Shown in pieces: positions 1 through 5,081 of a stretch of 5,149 nucleotides of DNA. Position 1 is the stretch's first letter, and every line of letters starts with the position of its first letter. A program made the translations under genes and the position numbers. The stretch is from Actinomycetota bacterium (GTDB taxonomy: Bacteria; Actinomycetota; Actinomycetes; S36-B12), in the NCBI GenBank assembly GCA_009700485.1, contig WLLZ01000127.1, forward strand, positions 1 through 5,149. The letters run 5' to 3'. Under the pieces are notes generated by a model that worked only from the letters and a program-made list of their open reading frames with translations, was not told where the DNA came from and ran no database searches.

Positions 1-451
1 GCCCGATGAAGACCACCGGGCGCTCGCTAGGTGGTATCTGGTCTGACAACTTGTACTTCTTATCGAGATCGGCCGGTATACGAATATTCAAGACTCCGAT
101 GAGCCGGTCAATCGCGGATGTAGTGCCAGATCCGCAGAAAATTACGCAGGTGTCTTCGTCACCATTTACCGCCTGACGAATAATCTCACGGGCATCCTCA
201 CGTAATCGAGTCGTTTGCAGCCCGGTGCCACTTGACTCCGTGTGCGTATTGGCATATCGCGGTAGGACTTCCTCACGGATGAAGTCTTCGATAAATGTCA
301 GGGCCCGCCCACTAGCCGTGTAGTCGGCGTAGGTCACCCGGCGAGCCCCATACGGGCCCCACATCACTTGATCGTCGCCAATAACTGATTCACGGACGCG
401 CACAAGCAGTGTCGACTCGGGTAGGTGCTGACACCTGATCGGGATGTCCAT
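1..451 (-). CDS. Class V aminotransferase-fold PLP enzyme (NifS/cysteine desulfurase-like), N-terminal part
   Basis: Reading the minus strand from the ATG at 451-449 gives 150 codons with no stop, running off the left edge, so the C-terminal part (including the PLP-binding lysine) is outside the window. Visible landmarks are YADYTASGR at residues 41-49, NTHTESS at 68-74, TTRLREDAR at 80-88 and a GSGTT phosphate-binding turn at 107-111. These match the large actinobacterial and proteobacterial group annotated as class V-fold PLP-dependent enzymes, related to NifS/SufS. Whether it is a desulfurase, another lyase or a true aminotransferase cannot be told here. A desulfurase role would fit the sulfur genes downstream, but that is inference only. 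No Shine-Dalgarno precedes the ATG; a -10-like TACGCT lies 7 bases before it. It is divergent from clpS, where M. tuberculosis has pncB1 in the corresponding place. Confidence 0.85.
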   Translation of the reverse strand, partial: MDIPIRCQHLPESTLLVRVRESVIGDDQVMWGPYGARRVTYADYTASGRALTFIEDFIREEVLPRYANTHTESSGTGLQTTRLREDAREIIRQAVNGDEDTCVIFCGSGTTSAIDRLIGVLNIRIPADLDKKYKLSDQIPPSERPVVFIG

Positions 452-457
452 AGGGGC

Positions 458-464
458 TAGCGTA
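458..464. promoter_or_regulatory. Candidate symmetric divergent -10 element (TAGCGTA)
   Basis: TAGCGTA in the aminotransferase-clpS gap reads as a TANNNT box on both strands: TAGCGT on plus and TACGCT on minus. The minus-strand box ends 7 bases before the aminotransferase ATG and has a TTGTCC -35-like hexamer 16 bases upstream (plus positions 481-486). The plus-strand box ends 8 bases before a GTG at 472 that is in frame with clpS. Each box has only 3 of 6 matches to TATAAT, so this is a weak candidate resting on position and symmetry. Confidence 0.3.
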
Positions 465-519
465 CGAGAAGGTGGGTGGGGGACAATGTGAAGGTGCCAA
501 CGAGTTTCGGATCCCGGTT

Positions 520-804
520 ATGTCGGTAGCACCCGCTGAAGTTCAGCGCCCCTTACTTGAAGAGGATCTTGATAGACCCTGGATCACGATCGTCTGGAAT
601 GACCCGATAAACCTGATGTCATATGTGACTTACGTGTTTATGACATATTTCAAGTATGACCGGGCCAAAGCAGAGCTCTTGATGATGGACGTCCATGAGC
701 GTGGCAAGGCAGTTGTTTCCAATGGCACTCGGGAGGAGATGGAGCGCGACGTCACCGCGCTGCATTCATATGGGTTATGGGCCACCTTGCAAAAGGATGA
801 CTGA
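520..804 (+). CDS. clpS: ATP-dependent Clp protease adaptor ClpS
   Basis: The 94-residue product is a ClpS N-recognin, a cytoplasmic adaptor that binds N-degron substrates and delivers them to a ClpA/ClpC unfoldase for ClpP degradation. The core starts at VWNDP (residues 25-29). Compared by eye with E. coli ClpS, N27 and D28 match N34 and D35 of the pocket, M33 matches the gatekeeper M40, and H59 in DVHERGKA matches H66. P29 replaces the second aspartate, and the ending LWATLQKDD is of actinobacterial type. I chose the ATG at 520 because residues upstream of it look non-coding in character. A GTG at 472 would add 16 residues, has no better ribosome site, and cannot be ruled out if the message is leaderless. 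The DUF2017 gene follows 31 bases downstream, as in mycobacteria. Confidence 0.93.
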   Translation: MSVAPAEVQRPLLEEDLDRPWITIVWNDPINLMSYVTYVFMTYFKYDRAKAELLMMDVHERGKAVVSNGTREEMERDVTALHSYGLWATLQKDD

Positions 805-807
805 CTA

Positions 808-833
808 ATGAGCATTTGCGAATGAGTATCTGA
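808..833 (+). other. Two overlapping mini-ORFs linking clpS to the DUF2017 gene
   Basis: ATG codons occur at 808, 822 and 836, exactly 14 bases apart, each starting ATGAGYA. The first opens three bases after the clpS stop (802-804) and reads five codons to TGA at 823-825. That stop overlaps the second ATG (822-824), which reads three codons to TGA at 831-833, two bases before the DUF2017 start. There is no Shine-Dalgarno before the DUF2017 gene. The arrangement resembles a stop-start relay for translational coupling. It could also be a chance result of a short imperfect tandem repeat. Confidence 0.35.
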
Positions 834-835
834 GC

Positions 836-1387
836 ATGAGTACTGGATTTCAACGGACCCGAACTGGGCGCACTATGCTGCGCGTTGATGCGATGGAAAA
901 AACTGTTCTAGTCTCCCTCGCTGAGCAAATGATTGCGTTTGTGGCACCGACTCAAGCAGCAGCTTCGGGTGATCCACTTGCCGCGATTGTTGGCATTGAT
1001 GAAGTTGCCGAAACTCCGAGCGACCCCGCATTAGCGCGCATGTTCCCGGCTGCGTACCGCGATGACGACGAAGCGGCTGGGGATTTCCGCAGATTCACCG
1101 AACGCGATTTGCGGGCTCTCAAAATCGCCAATGCCAGCAAGGTGGCGGGGTGCCTTGAGCGGTCAGGTGAAAAGTTGGTGCTCACCGGCGATGAGGCGCT
1201 GTGCTGGCTCGGGTTTTTAAATGACACTCGGATTGCAATTGGCACCAGGCTCGAGATCACGGAGGCGAATCACGATGAACTAGCCGAGTTACCCGTGGAA
1301 GACCCGCGCGCTGGGCTATTTGATGTCTATGACTGGCTTACGTTTTTACAGGACTCATTAGTGCAACTTGAGTTGGAGTCTGATTGA
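836..1387 (+). CDS. DUF2017 family protein, function unknown
   Basis: The 183-residue product has the pattern of the actinobacterial DUF2017 family, like Rv1332 beside clpS in M. tuberculosis. Segments seen are FQRTRTG near the N-terminus (5-11), an acidic stretch RDDDEAAGDF followed by RRFTERDLRALK (75-96), WLGFLNDTRIAIGTRLE (124-140) and YDWLTFLQDSLVQLE (165-179). It has no signal peptide or membrane segment and looks mainly helical and cytoplasmic. Its biochemical role is not known. The stable pairing with clpS suggests, as inference, a link to Clp proteolysis. The start at 836 fits the family's short N-terminus before the F-x-R-T motif. It has no visible ribosome site and may be translated by coupling to clpS. 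A strong hairpin begins two bases after its stop codon. Confidence 0.85.
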   Translation: MSTGFQRTRTGRTMLRVDAMEKTVLVSLAEQMIAFVAPTQAAASGDPLAAIVGIDEVAETPSDPALARMFPAAYRDDDEAAGDFRRFTERDLRALKIANASKVAGCLERSGEKLVLTGDEALCWLGFLNDTRIAIGTRLEITEANHDELAELPVEDPRAGLFDVYDWLTFLQDSLVQLELESD

Positions 1388-1389
1388 CC

Positions 1390-1439
1390 CGCAAATGCAA
1401 GCGGCCCGGCGCATAAGCACCGGGCCGCTTACATTTGCG
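1390..1439. terminator. Bidirectional stem-loop terminator
   Basis: An outer 8-bp stem pairs 1390-1397 (CGCAAATG) with 1432-1439 (CATTTGCG). After one C/A mismatch (1398/1431) an inner 11-bp stem pairs 1399-1409 (AAGCGGCCCGG) with 1420-1430. The 10-base loop 1410-1419 can form two more GC pairs. It sits between the stop codons of the convergent DUF2017 and rhodopsin genes and can act on both strands. There is no real U-tract on either side, as is common for actinobacterial terminators. Confidence 0.88.
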
Positions 1440-1447
1440 CTAATTCG

Positions 1448-2275
1448 TCACTTACTTGAAGGAGCTGCTTCCAATTCAGCTGCCGCGAAAGCCGAGTCGT
1501 CATCGGCGCTCTTCTCGCGGGCAATCTTGTAGATGATCAAGCCGAAGAGGCACTTGGCCAAAACATCGGCGATTGAGTAACCAACCTGGCGGTATACGAA
1601 CGAATCTGCACCGGAAATACCAAGCTGCGGCAGTAGGTACGAGATCGGGTAAACACCCCAAGTTGCCAGAAGCAGCCAACGCAGACCATTGAGGTCCTTG
1701 CCAACTTGCTCTGGCTGGGTCTTCATCGACTTGCTGAGCTCCACGAACAGCACGTAGAGGATGTAGAGGAACGGAATCGTGGACAGCACGCCCCAGATAC
1801 CTCTGGTCATATTGTCAGCTGAGATCTCACCGGGGTAACCCAAGATGATCATCAGAGCCGAAGCCGGGATTAACTTCAGGAGCAGGCCACGACGGACCGC
1901 CTTCGCCAGTGCCAGCACCGCAATGGTTTCAAACAGCAGCAACGGCACGGTGAGCAACCAGTCGACGTACCGGTAGCCCTCGTTGAACCCATCGCCGTTC
2001 ACCATGACATAGGTCATGGCGGTGGCCCCTGTTGCTGGGGTTCCTTCACCGGTAGCGACATACGCCTCGGTGAACGAGTTGAAGATCCGGTAGTAGTGAT
2101 ATGCGGCGATGAGGCAAACCATGGCCGATACAACCAGCGCCTGACGGTACCGAGGGAGCACTCGACCCTGGACCGCAAGCAGGAAGATGAAGGTCGCGAG
2201 CATGGCGGCTAGTGCCAAGGAAAGCACGTTGTAAACAGTCTGAAACTGCGAGTAAGTTAACTCTAAAGTGTCCAT
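1448..2275 (-). CDS. actR: Actinorhodopsin, light-driven outward proton pump
   Basis: The 275-residue product is a seven-helix microbial rhodopsin of the actinorhodopsin/xanthorhodopsin type, pumping protons out across the cytoplasmic membrane using retinal. Helices lie at about 12-36, 44-66, 98-122, 129-149, 158-180, 196-218 and 226-252, followed by an acidic tail. Aligned by eye to green proteorhodopsin, D105 is the proton acceptor (D97), T109 matches T101, E116 the donor (E108), H60 the acceptor's partner (H75), D237 the second counter-ion (D227) and K241 in ADVLAK the Schiff-base lysine (K231). L113 equals L105, which predicts green absorption. G162 matches F152, the position that is glycine in carotenoid-antenna rhodopsins. 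The gene is alone on the minus strand with its own promoter candidate and shared terminator; no retinal or carotenoid genes are in the window. The ATG at 2275 has no clear Shine-Dalgarno. Confidence 0.97.
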   Translation of the reverse strand: MDTLELTYSQFQTVYNVLSLALAAMLATFIFLLAVQGRVLPRYRQALVVSAMVCLIAAYHYYRIFNSFTEAYVATGEGTPATGATAMTYVMVNGDGFNEGYRYVDWLLTVPLLLFETIAVLALAKAVRRGLLLKLIPASALMIILGYPGEISADNMTRGIWGVLSTIPFLYILYVLFVELSKSMKTQPEQVGKDLNGLRWLLLATWGVYPISYLLPQLGISGADSFVYRQVGYSIADVLAKCLFGLIIYKIAREKSADDDSAFAAAELEAAPSSK

Positions 2276-2314
2276 TAACCATTCATTCTGTGAGTGGACT
2301 TTTGCTAACTCTGG

Positions 2315-2343
2315 ATTATCTGCCCGCTGGCGAGACCTCGCAA
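2315..2343 (-). promoter_or_regulatory. Candidate promoter of the actinorhodopsin gene
   Basis: On the minus strand TTGCGA (plus 2338-2343, 4 of 6 matches to TTGACA) is followed after exactly 17 bases by GATAAT (plus 2315-2320, 5 of 6 matches to TATAAT). A start about 7 bases further on would give a leader of roughly 30 bases before the ATG at 2275. This is the best-formed promoter in the window. Confidence 0.6.
2330..2341. promoter_or_regulatory. Inverted repeat GCGAG-AC-CTCGC over the rhodopsin -35 box
   Basis: GCGAG at 2330-2334 and CTCGC at 2337-2341 are perfect inverted 5-base half-sites around AC. The dyad overlaps the proposed -35 hexamer (2338-2343) and enters the spacer, where a bound protein could control the rhodopsin promoter. 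The two-base centre argues for a DNA-binding site over an RNA hairpin. No regulator is identified. Confidence 0.35.
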
Positions 2344-2365
2344 CTTGAAATCCACCTGATATTCA

Positions 2366-2393
2366 TTTCCCGGAAAACCGCCCGATATTTCCG
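2366..2393. promoter_or_regulatory. Three TTTCC/GGAAA half-sites between the divergent rhodopsin and mec promoters
   Basis: TTTCC (2366-2370), C, GGAAA (2372-2376) form an 11-base palindrome. A further TTTCCG at 2388-2393 is the reverse complement of CGGAAA at 2371-2376, 11 bases apart. The last half-site lies where the mec -35 box would be. The cluster may be an operator serving mec, the rhodopsin gene or both; this is inferred from symmetry and place only. Confidence 0.35.
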
Positions 2394-2416
2394 TGCAAAT
2401 GGCGCAGATCTATTAT
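2388..2416 (+). promoter_or_regulatory. Candidate promoter of mec, probably leaderless
   Basis: TATTAT at 2411-2416 (5 of 6 matches to TATAAT) ends six bases before the GTG at 2423, so transcription would begin at or next to the start codon. The expected -35 position 17 bases upstream holds TTTCCG (2388-2393), a poor match that is part of the inverted-repeat cluster. The -10 box is the main evidence. Confidence 0.5.
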
Positions 2417-2422
2417 CTTCAG

Positions 2423-2854
2423 GTGCTGACAATTAGAGCCGATCTACTCGCTGCCATGGTTTCACATGCCCGCGCTGACCACCCAGACGAAGCCTGTGGG
2501 GTTATTGCCGGCCCGTCGGGTTCTGATCGGCCCGAACGCCACATCCCGATGCTAAATGCCGCGAGATCACCAACTTTCTACGAGTTCGATTCCGGTGACC
2601 TGCTCGCGCTGTATCGCGAGCTCGACGATAAAGATGAGGTCCCGGTGGTGATTTATCATTCACATACAGCGACCGAGGCCTACCCGTCGCGTACTGATGT
2701 AGCCCTGGCGGGTGAACCGGATGCCCACTACGTGCTGATATCGACCAGGGAGACGGGGCCCGAGGAAGGCCCATTTGAATTTCGCTCCTTCCGAATCGCT
2801 GATGGGGTGGTAACCGAGGAGCCGGTGGTGGTGGAGGGCGACCCCACCCATTGA
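2423..2854 (+). CDS. mec: CysO-cysteine peptidase Mec (JAMM/MPN+ zinc metalloprotease)
   Basis: Mec is the cytoplasmic protease that releases the newly made cysteine from the C-terminus of CysO, regenerating the carrier. The 143-residue product holds the full JAMM set: E23 in HPDEACGV, then H79-S-H81, seven residues, S89, two residues, D92 (HSHTATEAYPSRTD), where the histidines and D92 bind zinc. Its sequence closely follows M. tuberculosis Mec (Rv1334), including SDRPER and NAARSPTFYEFDS. I chose the GTG at 2423 because the protein then begins M-L-T-I-R like relatives and because a -10 box ends six bases before it. Starts at 2393 (GTG) or 2399 (ATG) would add 10 or 8 residues that include the promoter. 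It heads the cysteine trio, 124 bases before cysO, and is divergent from the rhodopsin gene. Confidence 0.93.
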   Translation: MLTIRADLLAAMVSHARADHPDEACGVIAGPSGSDRPERHIPMLNAARSPTFYEFDSGDLLALYRELDDKDEVPVVIYHSHTATEAYPSRTDVALAGEPDAHYVLISTRETGPEEGPFEFRSFRIADGVVTEEPVVVEGDPTH

Positions 2855-2966
2855 TTGCTGCAAAGTCCTTGCAAGTAGCGATCCCGCCTAAGGGCGCGGA
2901 ATGCTGCTGCCTATTGTTATGTTGTTGTAATAACTGCCAGTAACCGTGAACAATCCTGAATTGACC

Positions 2967-2970
2967 GGAG
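2967..2970 (+). promoter_or_regulatory. Shine-Dalgarno GGAG that fixes the cysO start
   Basis: GGAG lies 8 bases before the ATG at 2979, one of the few clear ribosome sites here. It supports that ATG over the GTG at 2946, which would add 11 residues that resemble nothing in CysO proteins. Confidence 0.65.
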
Positions 2971-2978
2971 CCCAAAAG

Positions 2979-3251
2979 ATGTCAGTTGAAGTCCGAGTGC
3001 CGACCATCTTGCGCGCCCTTACCGGTGGCGAGAAAGTAGTGACGGCGAGTGGCGACACTTTGGAGGCGGTGGTCGCAGACCTGGATGGTTCATATCCGGG
3101 TATGGGCGCTCGCCTCTTGGATGACAGTGGGCTGCGCAGGTTTGTAAATATCTACGTCAATGACGAGGACGTCCGCTTCTTGGCGGGGCTACAGACGCAG
3201 ATTGCAGACCAGGATTCCATTACGATTTTACCCGCGGTCGCGGGCGGCTGA
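2979..3251 (+). CDS. cysO: Sulfur-carrier protein CysO (ubiquitin-like, MoaD/ThiS family)
   Basis: CysO is a small cytoplasmic sulfur carrier. In mycobacteria its C-terminal glycine is activated and turned into a thiocarboxylate by MoeZ, and the sulfur is passed to the CysM intermediate to form CysO-cysteine. The 90-residue product (M. tuberculosis CysO is 93) has PTILRALTGG at 8-17, SGDTLEAVVADL at 24-35, FVNIYVNDEDVRF at 55-67 and the mature ending LPAVAGG with the required terminal Gly89-Gly90. The beta-grasp length and ending leave little doubt about the family. The next gene, cysM, begins 17 bases after the stop, so the two are surely co-transcribed. The activating enzyme is not in the window. 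Confidence 0.95.
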   Translation: MSVEVRVPTILRALTGGEKVVTASGDTLEAVVADLDGSYPGMGARLLDDSGLRRFVNIYVNDEDVRFLAGLQTQIADQDSITILPAVAGG

Positions 3252-3268
3252 TAGCACGCCACGACTCC

Positions 3269-4216
3269 ATGCGCTTTAATTCACTGCTCGAGTCCGTAGG
3301 GCACACGCCATTAGTCGGGTTACCCACACTCTCGCCTTCTTCGGATGTGCGGTTATGGGCGAAATTGGAAGATCGCAATCCCACCGGCTCAATTAAAGAT
3401 CGCGCCGTGCTCGCGATGGTCGATCAGGCCGAAAAGGACGGTCGGTTGGCACCCGGTGCCACCTTGTTGGAGCCAACCTCGGGCAATACGGGTATCTCCC
3501 TTGCGATGGTTGCGAAATTACGTGGCTACAAATTAGTTTGCGTGATGCCGGAGAACACTTCGCCGGAGCGCACTCAGCTCCTCGAGATGTGGGGTGCCCG
3601 GATTATGTATTCGGACGCCGTTGGCGGCTCAAATGAAGCGGTGCGAGTTGCGAAGGTGGTAGCCGCAGAGAACCCAGATTGGGTAATGCTTTATCAATAC
3701 GGAAACGCCGCTAACGCGCAAGCCCATTACGACACCACCGGCCCCGAGTTACTCGCTGACCTACCGACGTTGACGCACTTTGTTGCTGGGCTTGGCACCA
3801 CGGGAACTTTAATGGGTGTTGGGCGCTACCTGAGGGAGCATCGTCCTGCTGCCCGAATAGTGGCAGCAGAGCCACGTTATGGTGAATTGGTTTACGGTTT
3901 ACGCAATTTAGATGAGGGTTTTGTGCCGGAGATTTATGATGAGTCAATATTGAGTTCGCGCTTCTCGGTTGGAGCCAGGGATGCGATTCGCCGAACCCGT
4001 GAGCTCATGGAACTTGAAGGTATTTTTGCGGGATTCTCAACCGGCGCCATTTTGCACGCCGCGCTGGGCCTGGCCCAGAAGGCAATGCGAGCCGGTGAGA
4101 GCGCCGACATTGCTTTCATCGTGTGCGATGGTGGCTGGAAGTACCTGTCGACCGGTGCGTATGAGGGCTCACTGGACGACGCCGAAGTGGCTCTAGACGG
4201 CCAGTTGTGGGCCTAA
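3269..4216 (+). CDS. cysM: O-phosphoserine-type cysteine synthase CysM (CysO-dependent)
   Basis: CysM is a cytoplasmic, PLP-dependent fold-type II enzyme that makes cysteine from O-phospho-L-serine with CysO thiocarboxylate as sulfur donor, a route described in M. tuberculosis (Rv1336). The 315-residue product shows the PLP lysine K43 in TGSIKDR, the substrate loop TSGNTG (70-75), MPENTSPER (93-101), the PLP phosphate loop GTTGT (176-180) and EPRYGE (201-206). R212 aligns with mycobacterial Arg220, reported to recognise phosphoserine, which argues for this substrate over O-acetylserine. The C-terminal tail ending EVALDGQLWA is conserved with the mycobacterial enzyme, where it closes the active site. 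The ATG at 3269 matches the family N-terminus (SLL..G.TPLVGL). No ribosome site is evident, so coupling to cysO is likely. The rhomboid gene found next in M. tuberculosis is missing. Confidence 0.95.
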   Translation: MRFNSLLESVGHTPLVGLPTLSPSSDVRLWAKLEDRNPTGSIKDRAVLAMVDQAEKDGRLAPGATLLEPTSGNTGISLAMVAKLRGYKLVCVMPENTSPERTQLLEMWGARIMYSDAVGGSNEAVRVAKVVAAENPDWVMLYQYGNAANAQAHYDTTGPELLADLPTLTHFVAGLGTTGTLMGVGRYLREHRPAARIVAAEPRYGELVYGLRNLDEGFVPEIYDESILSSRFSVGARDAIRRTRELMELEGIFAGFSTGAILHAALGLAQKAMRAGESADIAFIVCDGGWKYLSTGAYEGSLDDAEVALDGQLWA

Positions 4217-4251
4217 GAGCGCCATTTCTGAAGTACCTCCCAGGCCGACCG

Positions 4252-4257
4252 TAGAAT
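4252..4257 (+). promoter_or_regulatory. Candidate -10 box (TAGAAT) for murI
   Basis: TAGAAT matches TATAAT at 5 of 6 positions and ends nine bases before the murI ATG, so a transcript from it would have almost no leader. No good -35 box is seen. If real, it gives murI and rph transcription independent of the cysteine genes. Confidence 0.45.
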
Positions 4258-4266
4258 TACATTGCT

Positions 4267-5058
4267 ATGGCTGATGCACCCATCGGGATCGTTGACTCCG
4301 GAGTCGGAGGGCTTACGGTTGCGCGCGCCATCTTGGATCAACTTCCGCACGAGCCAATCCTCTATATAGGTGACACTGCACGTGGGCCATATGGACCACG
4401 TCCCCTTGCCGAAGTTCGTGAATTCGCCATCGAAATAATGGATCAACTTGTCACCGATGGCGTAAAGATGATTGTCATCGCCTGCAATTCGGCAAGTGCT
4501 GCGACTTTGCGTGATGCCCGCGAGCGTTACGACGTGCCGGTTATTGAAGTGGTGCACCCAGCTGTGCGAAGAGCGGTGGCGGCCACTCGTAACGGCCGAA
4601 TCGGCGTGATCGGGACCGAGATGACGATAAATTCTGGCGCCTACAACGATGCATTTGCTGCGGCCCTGGACGTTGAAATCTACTCAGCAGCTTGCCCTCG
4701 GTTCGTCGAGTTTGTTGAGTCCGGGGTAACCGGGGGAGACGAACTTCTCGCGGTGGCTAGTCAGTACTTATTGCCGCTTCGAGAAGCAGATGTTGACACT
4801 TTGGTTTTGGGGTGTACCCACTATCCGCTACTAACCGGTGTACTCGCGTATGTCATGGGAGACGAAGTGACGTTAGTTTCCAGCGCCGAGGAAACCGCCA
4901 AAGATGTTTATCGAACTTTGGTGGCAAACCACCTCGTTCGAGGTGCTGATCTGCCAGACCCGGCCTATGAATTTTTCGCTACCGGCGACCCCGATTCATT
5001 CCAACAATTAGGGCGCAGATTTCTTGGGCCAGAGATTGGCACAGTCAAAGGGCGCTGA
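4267..5058 (+). CDS. murI: Glutamate racemase MurI
   Basis: MurI interconverts L- and D-glutamate without cofactor, supplying D-Glu for peptidoglycan precursors in the cytoplasm. The 263-residue product has normal length and the complete active site of the Asp/Glu racemase family: DSGVGGLTV at 10-18, YIGDTARGPYG at 33-43, the first catalytic cysteine C73 in ACNSASAATL, and the second cysteine C183 with H185 in LGCTHYPLL. The start at 4267 places the first beta strand (IGIVDSG) directly after the initiator, as expected. A TAGAAT box lies just upstream, and the gap to cysM is 50 bases. It is followed 23 bases later by rph, an association also present in mycobacteria. Nothing in it looks truncated or foreign. 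Confidence 0.97.
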   Translation: MADAPIGIVDSGVGGLTVARAILDQLPHEPILYIGDTARGPYGPRPLAEVREFAIEIMDQLVTDGVKMIVIACNSASAATLRDARERYDVPVIEVVHPAVRRAVAATRNGRIGVIGTEMTINSGAYNDAFAAALDVEIYSAACPRFVEFVESGVTGGDELLAVASQYLLPLREADVDTLVLGCTHYPLLTGVLAYVMGDEVTLVSSAEETAKDVYRTLVANHLVRGADLPDPAYEFFATGDPDSFQQLGRRFLGPEIGTVKGR

Positions 5059-5069
5059 CACTGGGCCGA

Positions 5070-5075
5070 TATGGT
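5070..5075 (+). promoter_or_regulatory. Weak candidate -10 box (TATGGT) before rph
   Basis: TATGGT (4 of 6 matches) ends six bases before the rph ATG, the same spacing as the mec box. It could give a leaderless rph transcript, but read-through from murI is enough to explain expression. No -35 box is seen. Confidence 0.25.
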
Positions 5076-5081
5076 CAGGTC

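Noticed and set aside
428..456. CTGACA with a 17-base spacer to TAGGGG as a clpS promoter
   Set aside because: The -35 is good but the -10 matches only the first two bases; it also lies in the aminotransferase coding region.
952..1260. Minus-strand ORF of 102 codons opposite the DUF2017 gene
   Set aside because: It is serine- and alanine-rich with no motif, lying opposite a gene that matches a conserved family along its length.
2046..2282. Minus-strand ORF of 78 codons overlapping the rhodopsin N-terminal region
   Set aside because: It lies in another frame over a certain rhodopsin gene and its product resembles no family; it is a shadow.
2883..2899. Small hairpin CGCC-TAAG-GGCG in the mec-cysO gap as a terminator or attenuator
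   Set aside because: Only four firm base pairs plus two across a bulge and no T-run follow; too weak to call.
2911..2933. AT-rich patch before cysO with TATTGT and TATGTT as a promoter
   Set aside because: Neither box has a fitting -35 at normal spacing and neither is near the start codon; read-through from mec is enough.
2502..2975. Minus-strand ORF of 157 codons opposite mec and the mec-cysO gap
   Set aside because: It lies opposite a certain JAMM protease gene, is rich in proline, histidine and arginine as shadows of GC-rich genes often are, and has no recognisable motif.
4213..4557. Minus-strand ORF of 114 codons opposite the murI start
   Set aside because: It covers the murI N-terminal coding region and its product shows no family motif.
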